Under the pieces are notes generated by a model. The model was not told the origin of the DNA. It ran no database searches and saw only the letters and a list, made by a program, of their open reading frames with translations. From the NCBI GenBank assembly GCA_963807235.1, contig CAWEBF010000022.1:62001-126000 (forward strand): a stretch of 64,000 nt of DNA, written 5' to 3'. Positions 55,749 to 64,000 of the stretch are shown one piece after another (position 1 is the first letter of the stretch; every line of letters starts with the position of its first letter). Source of the stretch: CAWEBF01 sp963807235 (GTDB lineage: Bacteria > Acidobacteriota > Vicinamibacteria > Vicinamibacterales > UBA2999). The position numbers and the translations under genes are program-made.

Positions 55749-56124
55749 TCAGAACTCCAAGCCTGCTTCGCGGGCGGCGTCGGCTACGGCCTTGATGCGC
55801 CCGTGATACAGAAAACCGTTTCGATCGAACACCACCTGCTTCACGCCCTTTTCCAGCAGCCGCTCGGCAATGGCCTTGCCGATGGCCTTGGCGCCGGCCA
55901 CGTTCCCGCCCTTGGCCTCCTTCGGCAGCGCGCCCTTGAGCGTGGGCTCCACGGTGGAGGCCGAGGCAATCGTCTGCCCCTTCGCGTCGTCCACCACCTG
56001 CACGTAGATGTGCGAGACGCTGCGGAACACGGTCAGCCGTGGGCGCTCGGGGGTGCCTTGCACGCGCTTGCGGATCCGGTAACCTGATCCGCTCTCGCCG
56101 GTCGTCCTTCGTCTTGATTCGCAT
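55749..56124 (-). CDS. rplR: 50S ribosomal protein L18, frame broken near its start
   Basis: About 124 aa after correction. It starts MRIKTKDDRRERIR at ATG 56124, and the continuation YRIRKRVQGTPERPRLTVFRS is one frame over. Removing one T near 56081 (AGGT-T-ACCGG) restores the normal L18 N-terminus. L18 carries 5S rRNA into the ribosome and is essential, so the break is probably not real. Confidence 0.93.
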
Positions 56125-56156
56125 CGTCGCCTCAGTGTCTTCCGTCGTCCCAGGTC

Positions 56157-56696
56157 CTACTTGGCCCCGGTCTTTCCGACCTTCTTCTTCAGGACTTCGC
56201 CGGTGTAGCGCACGCCCTTCTGCTTGTAGGGGTCGGGCTTGCGGAGCCGCCGCATGTTGGCCGCGACCTGACCCACGAGCTGCCGATCCACTCCGGTCAC
56301 GACGATGTGGGTGTTCTTGTCCACCGTGACGTCGATGCCCTTGGGAACCTCGAAGACCACCGGGTGCGAATACCCGAGGGCGAAGTGCACCTGCGCTCCC
56401 TTGACCTCGGCGCGGTAGCCCACGCCGACGATGTCGAGCTCCTTCTTGAAGCCATCGGTCACACCCGTCACCGCATTGGCCACGAGGCTCCGGGCCAGGC
56501 CGTGGAACTTCTTGAGCCCGGGCTCCTCGCGCTCGAGCCTGGCCACCAGGGCCTCGCCGTCTTTGGCGAACAGGATGCCGGGGGGCACCATCTGCGTGAG
56601 CGAACCCTTCGGGCCCTTCACCTCGACGGCGCCGGCCGCGATGTTGACCGTCACGCCCTTGGGCAGCGCGATCGGCTTCTTTCCAATTCGGGACAT
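56157..56696 (-). CDS. rplF: 50S ribosomal protein L6
   Basis: 179 aa, two repeated L6 domains. MSRIGKKPIALPKGVTV at the start and the signature PDPYKQKGVRYTGEVLKKK near the end. Intact, between rpsH and rplR. Confidence 0.98.
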   Translation of the reverse strand: MSRIGKKPIALPKGVTVNIAAGAVEVKGPKGSLTQMVPPGILFAKDGEALVARLEREEPGLKKFHGLARSLVANAVTGVTDGFKKELDIVGVGYRAEVKGAQVHFALGYSHPVVFEVPKGIDVTVDKNTHIVVTGVDRQLVGQVAANMRRLRKPDPYKQKGVRYTGEVLKKKVGKTGAK

Positions 56697-56711
56697 GTGT
56701 CTAGCCCTCGC

Positions 56712-57125
56712 CTACCACACGTTGCAGAGCACTTCGCCGCCGACGCCCGCCTTCTTGGCGGCGCGGCCGGTCATCACGCCGTGCGACGTCGTCAGGATGC
56801 TGGTGCCGAGGCCGCCGAGCACGGTCGGCACGTCGTCCACGCCGAAGTAGACGCGGCGGCCCGGGCGGCTGATGCGTGCGATCCCGGTGATCACCTTCTC
56901 GCCCTGGGGGCCGTAGCGAAGGAACACGCGGATCAACTGCTGCGCGGCCCGGCCGGGCTTCTCCGCCGGCACCTCGACCAGGCGGTAGCCCTGGATGAAG
57001 CCCTCGTCCTGCAGGATGCGCGCGATCTCCGCCTTCAGTTTGCTGGCGGGCATGTCCACACGCGCGTGCCGCGCCGACACGGCGTTGCGGATTCGCGTGA
57101 GCATGTCAGAAATCGGATCGGTCAT
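56712..57125 (-). CDS. rpsH: 30S ribosomal protein S8
   Basis: 137 aa. TDPISDMLTRIRNAVSARHA start and the rRNA-binding GLGTSILTTSHGVMTGRAAKK C-terminus, followed by the end VGGEVLCNVW. S8 represses the spc operon in E. coli by binding near rplE; here the rplE-rpsN gap has large hairpins instead. Confidence 0.98.
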   Translation of the reverse strand: MTDPISDMLTRIRNAVSARHARVDMPASKLKAEIARILQDEGFIQGYRLVEVPAEKPGRAAQQLIRVFLRYGPQGEKVITGIARISRPGRRVYFGVDDVPTVLGGLGTSILTTSHGVMTGRAAKKAGVGGEVLCNVW

Positions 57126-57140
57126 GTTTGTCTCTCTCGC

Positions 57141-57326
57141 CTACCAGGAACTCTTGGTCACGCCGGTCACATCACCTTCGAGCGCCAGCTTCCGGAAGCA
57201 CAGACGGCACATGTCGAACTTGCGCATGAAGGCCCTGGGCCGGCCGCACAGCTTGCAGCGGTTGCGGTGCCGGGTCTTGAACTTCAGCGTTTTCGCCTCG
57301 CGGGCCATCTTTGCCGTGGTTGCCAT
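57141..57326 (-). CDS. rpsN: 30S ribosomal protein S14, Zn-binding type
   Basis: 61 aa. Two cysteine pairs CKLCGRPRAFMRKFDMCRLC form the Zn ribbon of the short S14 type. It ends EGDVTGVTKSSW. Preceded by a 135-bp structured spacer. Confidence 0.98.
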   Translation of the reverse strand: MATTAKMAREAKTLKFKTRHRNRCKLCGRPRAFMRKFDMCRLCFRKLALEGDVTGVTKSSW

Positions 57327-57342
57327 CTCGATCCTTGCCTCT

Positions 57343-57468
57343 GCCGCTATGCGGCCTCGAACCTCGAACCATTCATCCCGATGTCGGACCGCATAGCGGC
57401 CCGGCGCGCAAAGCGCGCCAAGAAGACACTGTCAGAGCTAGCCATCATGCGAAGCTCGTGGCTAGCTC
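57343..57468 (-). repeat. CAGTGT two-hairpin element (copy d) plus a third hairpin, inside the spc operon
   Basis: On the minus strand: a perfect 10-bp palindrome GAGCTAGCCA ... TGGCTAGCTC (57435-57468) whose first arm contains the rplE TAG; then CAGTGTCTTCTT; then hairpin GGCGCGC-TTT-GCGCGCC (57403-57419); then a 12-bp palindrome CCGCATAGCGGC / GCCGCTATGCGG (57389-57400 with 57343-57354). The rpsN ribosome-binding site lies just beyond. This is the only large structured gap in the spc part of the operon. Confidence 0.75.
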
Positions 57469-58004
57469 GTGCGGAAGGGCACGCCCATCAACTGGAGCAG
57501 CTTGCGGGCTTCCTCGTCGGTCTTGGCCGTGGTGACCACCGACACGTTCATGCCGCGCGCCTTGTCCACCTTCATGTAGTCGATCTCCGGGAAGAGCAGC
57601 TGATCGCGGAGACCCATCGTGAAGTTGCCGCGCCCGTCGAAGCCCTTGGGCGACACTCCGCGGAAGTCGCGGACGCGGGGCAGTGCGATGCTGATCAGCC
57701 GGTCCAGGAACTCCCACATCCGCTCGCCGCGCAGGGTGACCATGGCGCCCACCGGCATCCCCTGCCGCAGCTTGAACTGGGCGATCGACTTGGTGGCGCG
57801 GCGCACCACGGCCTTCTGGCCGGTGATGCGGCCGATCTCGTCGGCGCCCACGTCGGCCAGCTTCGCGTTCGACGTGGCCTCGCCCAGCCCCATGTTGACC
57901 ACCACTTTCTGGATCTTGGGGACGGCGTTCACGTTGCCGTAGCCGAACTCCTTCTTGAGCGCCGGCGCGACTTCCTTCTGATACCGCTCTCTCAGGCGAC
58001 TCAT
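57462..58004 (-). CDS. rplE: 50S ribosomal protein L5
   Basis: 180 aa from ATG 58004, which overlaps the rplX stop. Core signatures PKIQKVVVNMGLGEA, RRATKSIAQFKLRQGMPVGA and VRDFRGVSPKGFDGRGN. The last codons and stop form one arm of a palindrome. Confidence 0.98.
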   Translation of the reverse strand: MSRLRERYQKEVAPALKKEFGYGNVNAVPKIQKVVVNMGLGEATSNAKLADVGADEIGRITGQKAVVRRATKSIAQFKLRQGMPVGAMVTLRGERMWEFLDRLISIALPRVRDFRGVSPKGFDGRGNFTMGLRDQLLFPEIDYMKVDKARGMNVSVVTTAKTDEEARKLLQLMGVPFRTS

Positions 58005-58330
58005 TTGTCCACCACTCCCTCGCACTTGCGGCAGATCCGGACCTTGCGATCGCCCTGCTGCTGGTGGCCGATCCTCGTCGTCTTGCCGCACTCCGGGCAC
58101 ACCAGCTGGACGTTGCTGGCGTGCAGCGTGCCCTCGCGCTCCACGATGCCGCCCTTGATGTTGCGCTGCGGGTTCGGGCGCGTGTGCCGCTTGATGACGT
58201 TGACGCCTTCCACGATCAGCCGGTTCCGGTCGGGCAGCACCTTCAGCACCCGGCCGCGCTTTCCACGGTCCCGGCCCGCCGTCACGACCACGTTGTCGTT
58301 GCGGCGAATCACTACTTGCGCTCTCGCCAT
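58001..58330 (-). CDS. rplX: 50S ribosomal protein L24
   Basis: 109 aa. KOW motif VVVTAGRDRGKRGRVLKVLPD, then GVNVIKRHTRPNPQRNIKGG. A C-terminal Zn-ribbon-like segment with CPECGK and CRKC follows, as in many long-form bacterial L24 proteins. Confidence 0.98.
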   Translation of the reverse strand: MARAQVVIRRNDNVVVTAGRDRGKRGRVLKVLPDRNRLIVEGVNVIKRHTRPNPQRNIKGGIVEREGTLHASNVQLVCPECGKTTRIGHQQQGDRKVRICRKCEGVVDK

Positions 58331-58333
58331 GAC

Positions 58334-58702
58334 CTACAGAACCTCCGGTGCCAGCGAAATGATCTTCATGAAGCGGCGCTCGCGCAGTTCGCGGGCAACG
58401 GGCCCGAACACGCGCGTGCCGATCGGCTCGTTCTGGTCGTTCACGAGCACCGCCGCGTTCCGGTCGAACCGGATGTAGCTGCCGTCGCGCCGGCGCTGCT
58501 CCTTGCGCGTGCGGACGACCACGGCCTTGACGACCTGGCCCTTCTTGACGGTCCCGTCGGGCGTGGCTTCCTTCACCGACGCCGTGACGATGTCGCCCAG
58601 CCGCGCGTAGCGTCCGGTCGATCCGCCAATCGGGTTGATCACCGAGATCTTCCGGGCACCCGAGTTGTCGGCCACGTCGAGGATCGAACGCATCTGGATC
58701 AT
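58334..58702 (-). CDS. rplN: 50S ribosomal protein L14
   Basis: 122 aa. MIQMRSILDVADNSGARK at the start and the conserved GTRVFGPVARELRERRFMKI end. 3 bp before rplX. Confidence 0.98.
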   Translation of the reverse strand: MIQMRSILDVADNSGARKISVINPIGGSTGRYARLGDIVTASVKEATPDGTVKKGQVVKAVVVRTRKEQRRRDGSYIRFDRNAAVLVNDQNEPIGTRVFGPVARELRERRFMKIISLAPEVL

Positions 58703-58729
58703 GGTGGTTTCCTCTCTCGATCCGGCTCG

Positions 58730-58984
58730 CTAGACGACCGGCGCCTTGGTCACCACGCGCGTCACCACCCACCGCTTGCGGCGGCTCAACGGCCGCGACT
58801 CGGCGATGGCGACGGTGTCGCCCATCTTGGCGGAGTCGTCCTCGTCGTGGGCGACGAACGTGGACGTCTTGCGTTGAATCTTGCCGTAGACGCCGTGGCG
58901 GACCTGACGCTCGACGGCGACGACCACCGTCTTCTGCATCTTGTCGCTGACGACCGTTCCCGTGACTTGTGACTTGACGCTCAT
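58730..58984 (-). CDS. rpsQ: 30S ribosomal protein S17
   Basis: 84 aa OB fold with GTVVSDKMQKTVVVAVERQVRHGVYGK and the ESRPLSRRKRW C-terminal motif. Between rpmC and rplN. Confidence 0.97.
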   Translation of the reverse strand: MSVKSQVTGTVVSDKMQKTVVVAVERQVRHGVYGKIQRKTSTFVAHDEDDSAKMGDTVAIAESRPLSRRKRWVVTRVVTKAPVV

Positions 58985-59001
58985 GTGTCTCTCACTCTGC
59001 T

Positions 59002-59202
59002 CTACGGCCTGCTCTCGTTTTCGCGCTCGCGCAGCACTGTCTTCACCTTGGCCAGGTCCCGCCGCACCAGGCGGACCTTGACCGGCGCCTCGAGCTGTCC
59101 CATGGACTTCTGGATGCGCAGCCGGAACAGCTGGTCGCCCAGATCCTGCTCGCGCGCCCGCAGCTCGTCCACCGACAGCTCGCGAATCTCCCCTACTTTC
59201 AT
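59002..59202 (-). CDS. rpmC: 50S ribosomal protein L29
   Basis: 66 aa from ATG 59202, overlapping the rplP stop. Two-helix hairpin: MKVGEIRELSVDELRAREQD and the conserved RRDLAKVKTVLRERE. Confidence 0.96.
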   Translation of the reverse strand: MKVGEIRELSVDELRAREQDLGDQLFRLRIQKSMGQLEAPVKVRLVRRDLAKVKTVLRERENESRP

Positions 59203-59627
59203 GACGCCTTCTCCTGCTGCGCGAAGCGGGTGGCGAACCTGGTCTTGATGGGCAGCTTGGCCGCCGCCAGCTGCATCGCCCGCTTCGCGTCGGCCAACGT
59301 CACGCCTTCCATCTCGAACATGATCCGGCCCGGCCGCACCACGCACACCCATTGGTCGGGCGCGCCCTTGCCCTTGCCCATTCGGGTTTCGAGCGGCTTC
59401 TTCGTGATCGGCTTGTCGGGGAACACGCGCACCCAGATCTTGCCGCCGCGCTTGATGAAGCGGGTCATCGCCACGCGGGCAGCTTCGATCTGCCGCGCGG
59501 TGATCCACGCGGGCTCGAGCGCCTTCAGCCCGTAGTCGCCGAACGACACGTCCGATCCGCGCCACGCCTTGCCGGCCATGCGTCCGCGCTGCTGCTTGCG
59601 GAACTTGACCTTTTTTGGCATCAACAT
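59199..59627 (-). CDS. rplP: 50S ribosomal protein L16
   Basis: 142 aa. MPKKVKFRKQQRGRMAG start and the GGKIWVRVFPDKPITKKPLETRMGKGKG region near the peptidyl-transferase centre. The ATG at 59627 has GAGG 8 nt upstream; a second ATG two codons later is the usual family start. Confidence 0.97.
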   Translation of the reverse strand: MLMPKKVKFRKQQRGRMAGKAWRGSDVSFGDYGLKALEPAWITARQIEAARVAMTRFIKRGGKIWVRVFPDKPITKKPLETRMGKGKGAPDQWVCVVRPGRIMFEMEGVTLADAKRAMQLAAAKLPIKTRFATRFAQQEKAS

Positions 59628-59664
59628 GCTTGCTACCTCTGCTCAGCCCTGCTCGACGGCCGCC

Positions 59665-60356
<692 letters not shown>

Positions 60357-60368
60357 CTGTGCTGACCT

Positions 60369-60818
60369 CTAGTCCTTTGCCTTGCCCGACTGCGCAGTGG
60401 CTGCCTTGCGGGCTGCCTTGCGCGACGGCGTAGTGTCACCGGCGGGCTTGGCCGCCACGCGCGCGATCTTGAGCGGCCGCTCCCCCACCTTCACCGTCAG
60501 GTGTGCCGTGCGCTTCACGACGCGATACGCCCGCCCCATCGGGGCTGGCCGCACGCGCTTCTGCGACGGGCCCTGGTTGGCGTAGCACGCGGACACGAAC
60601 AGCCGCTCGATATCCCCGCCGAATCCCTCGGACTGCTGGACGTTGGCCACCGCCGACCGCAGCACCTTCCCGATGTCCCGCGCGATGGTCTTGCGCGTGA
60701 ACTGCAGGATGGCGATCGCCTCGTTGACGCTCTTGTTGCGGATCAGATCGCACACGAGCCCCGCCTTCTGGGCGGAGGTGCGCACGCCGCGCGCCGTTGC
60801 TTGTGCTTCCACAGCCAT
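60369..60818 (-). CDS. rplV: 50S ribosomal protein L22, extended C-terminus
   Basis: 149 aa; the first 112 are normal L22, including AGLVCDLIRNKSVNEAIAIL and the tunnel-loop region around RPAPMGRAYRVVKRTAHLTV. A Lys/Ala-rich tail of about 35 residues is added. Confidence 0.97.
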   Translation of the reverse strand: MAVEAQATARGVRTSAQKAGLVCDLIRNKSVNEAIAILQFTRKTIARDIGKVLRSAVANVQQSEGFGGDIERLFVSACYANQGPSQKRVRPAPMGRAYRVVKRTAHLTVKVGERPLKIARVAAKPAGDTTPSRKAARKAATAQSGKAKD

Positions 60819-60828
60819 GTCTCGATCC

Positions 60829-61143
60829 CTATCCCTTGGCCGGCGGGGCCGCCGGCGCCGACGCAGCGGCCGCGGCCTTTTCGGTCTTCGTGGTGTGGCC
60901 CCTGAACGACCGCGTGGGCGAGAACTCGCCGAGCTTGTGCCCCACCATGTTCTCGGTCACGTAGACCGGGATGAACTTCTTCCCGTTGTGCACGGCCATC
61001 GTGTGCCCGACCATCTCGGGAATCACCGTCGAGCGGCGCGACCACGTCTTGACCACGCGCTTTTCGTTCACCCGGTTCATCTCCTCGATCTTCTCGAGGA
61101 GCGCGGTATCGACGAACGGACCCTTCTTCAGTGAGCGGCTCAT
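60829..61143 (-). CDS. rpsS: 30S ribosomal protein S19, extended C-terminus
   Basis: 104 aa from ATG 61143. MSRSLKKGPFVD, RSTVIPEMVGHTMAVHNGKK and GHKLGEFSPTRSFRGH are canonical. An Ala/Pro/Lys tail of about 18 residues is extra. Confidence 0.98.
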   Translation of the reverse strand: MSRSLKKGPFVDTALLEKIEEMNRVNEKRVVKTWSRRSTVIPEMVGHTMAVHNGKKFIPVYVTENMVGHKLGEFSPTRSFRGHTTKTEKAAAAASAPAAPPAKG

Positions 61144-61148
61144 GACGG

Positions 61149-61973
61149 TTACTTCGTCCTCTTCTGCACAATGAAGCGATCGGTGTCCTTGCGGCGTCTG
61201 GTCTTGAACCCCTTGGTGGGCTGACCCCATGGCGACACGGGGTGGCGTCCGCCGGACGTCTTGCCCTCGCCGCCGCCGAGCGGGTGATCCACCGGGTTCA
61301 TCGCGACGCCGCGCACGTGCGGCCGCTTGCCCAGCCAGCGGCTGCGGCCTGCCTTGCCGACCGAGATGTTCTCGTGGTCCAGGTTCCCCACCTGCCCGAT
61401 GGTGGCGACGCACTGGACCAGGATCTTGCGGATCTCGCCCGACGGCATCTTCACGGAGGCGTAGTCGCCCTCGCGGGCCACGAGCTGCACGGCCGAGCCG
61501 GCGCTGCGCGCAATCTGGCCGCCCTTGCCGGGCCGCAGCTCCACGTTGTGGATGAGCGTTCCGAGCGGGATGTTCTTGAGCGGCAGGCAGTTGCCCGGCA
61601 GGATGTCCACGGCGTCGCCGGCCAGCAACGTGTCGCCGACCTTCACGCCGATCGGCTGCAGGATGTAGCGCTTCTCGCCGTCGGCGTAGGTGAGCAGCGC
61701 GATGCGAGCCGACCTGTTCGGGTCGTACTCGATCGTGGAAACCGTGGCCGGGATGTCCTTCTTGTCGCGCTTGAAGTCGATCACCCGGTAGAGACGCTTG
61801 TGCCGGCCGCCGCGCCACCACGACGTCAGCTCGCCGTGGTTGTTGCGGCCACCGGTCCTCGTGAGGATCTCGGTGAGCGGCCGGTGCGGTGAGGTGGCCG
61901 TGATCTCGTCGAACGTCTGCACGGTCTGGAAGCGCTGACCGGGCGTCGTCGGTTTGAACTTGCGAATGGGCAT
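61149..61973 (-). CDS. rplB: 50S ribosomal protein L2
   Basis: 274 aa. MPIRKFKPTTPGQRFQTV start, SH3-like core, and the peptidyl-transferase-proximal RGVAMNPVDHPLGGGEGKT with its conserved His. Ends RRKDTDRFIVQKRTK. Confidence 0.99.
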   Translation of the reverse strand: MPIRKFKPTTPGQRFQTVQTFDEITATSPHRPLTEILTRTGGRNNHGELTSWWRGGRHKRLYRVIDFKRDKKDIPATVSTIEYDPNRSARIALLTYADGEKRYILQPIGVKVGDTLLAGDAVDILPGNCLPLKNIPLGTLIHNVELRPGKGGQIARSAGSAVQLVAREGDYASVKMPSGEIRKILVQCVATIGQVGNLDHENISVGKAGRSRWLGKRPHVRGVAMNPVDHPLGGGEGKTSGGRHPVSPWGQPTKGFKTRRRKDTDRFIVQKRTK

Positions 61974-61991
61974 GGATGTCCGTCCTTCGCG

Positions 61992-62282
61992 CTACGCGCC
62001 CTGCAGGAACTCGGGCAGCTTCTCGCCGTCCCGCAGCCGCACGTACGCCTTTTTCCAATCGGAGCGCCGACCCACGAATTTTCCCTGCCGTTTCATCTTG
62101 CCGTGCGCCAGCGCCGTGCGGACGTCCGCCACCTTCGAACCCAGCAGCGATTCAACCGCGCGCTTGATGTCGAGCTTGTTGGCTTCTCTCGCTACCTGAA
62201 AGACCAGCGTCAGTCCATCCTCGCGGAGGACCGTCGTCTTCTCGGTGATGAGCGGCCGGCGAATGACTTCTGTCATTTTCAT
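61992..62282 (-). CDS. rplW: 50S ribosomal protein L23
   Basis: 96 aa. VIRRPLITEKTTVLREDG start and the loop that docks signal recognition particle and trigger factor. Between rplD and rplB. Confidence 0.97.
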   Translation of the reverse strand: MKMTEVIRRPLITEKTTVLREDGLTLVFQVAREANKLDIKRAVESLLGSKVADVRTALAHGKMKRQGKFVGRRSDWKKAYVRLRDGEKLPEFLQGA

Positions 62283-62308
62283 CGCGTCACCTTGTTCATC
62301 CAGAGCCT

Positions 62309-62941
62309 CTAGCCCAGGACCGTCTGCAGCTTCTCGAGCGCCGCCTGCGTCAACACCACGCGACGCGTGCCGGCCACGTCGCGCGCCGTGATGCGGTTGC
62401 TGGGCAGGAGCCGCACGCCCGTGATGTTCCGGATCGACAGCGCCAGCGCGTCCTGCGGCGCCACGTCCACCAGCAGTGCCTTGCCCTTGCGGCCTCCGGT
62501 GACCCCAAGCCGCAGGAGCATTTCCGCGGCGGCCTTGGTCTTCACCTTGTCCACGGCGAGCGCGTCAACCACCGTCACCTCGCCGTCCTGCAGCTTCTGC
62601 GACAGCGCGGCGCGCAGCGCGCCCAACTCGACCTTCTTGGGGAGCTGGTATTCGTAGCTCCTCGGCTGCGGCCCGTGGACCGTGCCGCCCTTGCGCCACA
62701 GCGGGTTGCGGATTTCGCCCACGCGCGCACGGCCGGTGCCCTTCTGCCGCCACGGTTTCTTGCCCGAGCCGGCCACCATCGCGCGCGTCTTGGTGGCGTG
62801 CGTCCCGCGCCGATCCGCCGCGTTGGCGCGCACCACGGAGGCATGGATCAGGTCCGCTTTCACGCGGCCCCCGAAGACCTCGTCGCTCAGCGCCAGCGAG
62901 CCGACCTTCTCGTTCTGTTGGTTGACGATATCGACAGTCAT
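62309..62941 (-). CDS. rplD: 50S ribosomal protein L4
   Basis: 210 aa. The tunnel-loop KKPWRQKGTGRARVGEIRNP is clear, with GPQPRSYEYQLPKKV following. In gammaproteobacteria L4 regulates the S10 operon; no evidence for that here. Confidence 0.98.
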   Translation of the reverse strand: MTVDIVNQQNEKVGSLALSDEVFGGRVKADLIHASVVRANAADRRGTHATKTRAMVAGSGKKPWRQKGTGRARVGEIRNPLWRKGGTVHGPQPRSYEYQLPKKVELGALRAALSQKLQDGEVTVVDALAVDKVKTKAAAEMLLRLGVTGGRKGKALLVDVAPQDALALSIRNITGVRLLPSNRITARDVAGTRRVVLTQAALEKLQTVLG

Positions 62942-62960
62942 CGTTGTTCCTTGCGACGGT

Positions 62961-63644
62961 CTACTTCCGCCCCTTCTTCTTCACCGGCTCGACCTGAGCC
63001 ACCTTGATCGTCTTGGCGGCCACGGCCTTCCGGATCACGACGACAGCGTTCGGCCCGCCGGGCACGGCGCCCTCGACGAGCAGCAGGTTGTTTTCCGCAT
63101 CGACGCGAATGACGCGCATGTTCCGCACGGTCACGCGGCGATCGCCCATGTGGCCGGCCATCCGCATCCCCTTGACGACGCGCGACGGATAGGACGATGC
63201 GCCAATCGAGCCCGGCGCGCGGTGGAACATCGACCCGTGCGTGGCGCGGCCGCCCGCGAAGTGGTGGCGCTTGACGACGCCCTGGAAGCCCTTGCCGCGG
63301 CTCGTGCCGATGACGTCCACGCGTTCACCGTCGGCGAAGATCGACACGTTGACGTTGTCGCCGGCCTTGGGCGCTTCGCCGCCGGCCTTGACGCGGACCT
63401 CGCGGCGGATCCGGGTGGGCGGCACGCCGGCCTTCTTGAAGTGGCCGGTGGTCGGCTTGTTTTCCTTGCCGGGATTCGCCTCCACGAAGCCCAGCTGCAC
63501 GGCCTCGTAGCCGTCGCCGTCCACCGTCTTGACCTGGGCGACCACACACGGGCCGGCCTTCAGGACCGTGGCCGGCTGCACCGAGCCGTCGGACGCAAAG
63601 ATCTGCGTCATGCCGATTTTTTTGCCGATGAGTCCAGTCACCAT
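62961..63644 (-). CDS. rplC: 50S ribosomal protein L3
   Basis: 227 aa. MVTGLIGKKIGMTQIFASDG start, GTSRGKGFQGVVKRHHFAGG and the GSIGASSYPSRVVKGMRMAGHMGDR segment with the modifiable Gln position replaced by Tyr-Pro in the family loop. A heptamer array separates it from rpsJ. Confidence 0.98.
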   Translation of the reverse strand: MVTGLIGKKIGMTQIFASDGSVQPATVLKAGPCVVAQVKTVDGDGYEAVQLGFVEANPGKENKPTTGHFKKAGVPPTRIRREVRVKAGGEAPKAGDNVNVSIFADGERVDVIGTSRGKGFQGVVKRHHFAGGRATHGSMFHRAPGSIGASSYPSRVVKGMRMAGHMGDRRVTVRNMRVIRVDAENNLLLVEGAVPGGPNAVVVIRKAVAAKTIKVAQVEPVKKKGRK

Positions 63645-63658
63645 TGCGAATCCTCGTC

Positions 63659-63753
63659 GGCTCTAGGCTCTTGGCTCTCGGCTCTTGGCCTGCCAAGAGC
63701 ACTCGCAAGTGCTCTCGTCCACGCCTGGAGCCCAAAGCCTGAAGCCTAGAGCC
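63659..63753 (-). repeat. Heptamer-repeat hairpin array between rpsJ and rplC
   Basis: Four bases after the rpsJ stop the minus strand reads GGCTCTA, GGCTTCA, GGCTTTG, GGCTCCA, GGCGTGG, then an inner 7-bp hairpin GAGCACT-TGCG-AGTGCTC, then the complementary words AAGAGCC, GAGAGCC, AAGAGCC, TAGAGCC. The whole 95 bp folds back on itself and ends about 14 bp before rplC. Confidence 0.75.
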
Positions 63754-63757
63754 ATCA

Positions 63758-64000
63758 CTACTTCCCGTGCTCTTTCCCGAACGCCTTGATCTCCACGTCC
63801 ACGCCGGCCGGTAGATCGAGCTTCATCAGCGCGTCCACGGTCTGCGGCGTCGGCTCGAAGATGTCGATCAGGCGCTTGTGGGTCCGGATCTCGAACTGCT
63901 CACGCGACTTCTTGTCCACGTGTGGCGAGCGCAGCACGGTCCACTTGTTCTTGGAGGTCGGCAAGGGAATCGGCCCTGCCAGCCGCGCCCCGGTGCGTTT
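63758..64000 (-). CDS. rpsJ: 30S ribosomal protein S10 (5' end beyond the window)
   Basis: The frame is open to the window edge: KRTGARLAGPIPLPTSKNKW, then LRSPHVDKKSREQFEIRTHKRLIDIFEP and the end VEIKAFGKEHGK. About 80 of the usual 102 residues are present. S10 also acts with NusB in antitermination. Confidence 0.98.
   Translation of the reverse strand, partial: KRTGARLAGPIPLPTSKNKWTVLRSPHVDKKSREQFEIRTHKRLIDIFEPTPQTVDALMKLDLPAGVDVEIKAFGKEHGK

Overview
The window is 64 kb of GC-rich, tightly packed bacterial DNA and most probably belongs to an uncultured member of the Acidobacteriota, perhaps the Vicinamibacteria class. That placement is inferred from the gene set: an archaeal-type prolyl-tRNA synthetase, a YIP1 / HlyD / MacB-permease cluster, a PilSR-controlled type IV pilus locus, and sigma-54 control. 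No rRNA, tRNA, CRISPR array or transposase was seen.

Layout. 1-335: the start of an M48-like membrane protease. 393-6198 (minus): smc, then a tail-specific protease. 6332-9704 (plus): tatA, tatC, a HEAT-repeat protein and a secreted protein with one haem-c motif. 9786-12920 (minus): proS and nadB. 13006-14103 (plus): aroB. 14191-23803 (minus): an operon-like run made of an ABC-2 exporter, a TPR-like protein, the prepilin peptidase, an NtrB-like kinase, three minor pilins, a coiled-coil protein, an NtrC-like regulator and a DUF192 protein. 23845-25038: a VKOR-DsbA fusion. 25220-33323 (minus): pilB-pilT-pilC-pilS-pilR, then pilA with its own sigma-54 promoter. 33409-34408: a beta-barrel protein. 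34692-39364 (plus): YIP1 protein, HlyD adaptor and two MacB-type permeases without an ATPase. 39361-44558 (minus): the nitrogen module amtB / outer-membrane protein / glnD / glnK, with a sigma-54 promoter before amtB. 45091-47190 (plus): an EF-G paralogue. 47276-47941: an orphan ORF between mirror-image terminators. 48044-64000 (minus): the S10-spc-alpha ribosomal superoperon from rpsJ (cut by the window edge) to rplQ, with secY, adk, map, infA, rpmJ and rpoA.

Two families of non-coding elements stand out. (1) Degenerate 7-bp repeat arrays, each with its own word (GGCTCCA, GGTCCTT, TTGTGAC and others), occur at seven loci. Most start within about 5 nt of a stop codon and read in the same sense after that stop; several fold back on themselves. 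(2) A two-hairpin element has the core CAGTGT(C/T)T(G/T)..., followed by a GC stem with a TTT/TTC loop and preceded by a locus-specific palindrome. At proS, rplE and (a diverged copy) pilA, one arm of that palindrome contains the stop codon. Copies of both families sit inside the ribosomal operon.

The window also has about 13 apparent frameshifts, nearly all one extra base. They hit genes that cannot be dispensable (rpsC, rplR, map, proS), so unpolished sequence is the most likely cause. Coordinates for those genes span the restored frame.
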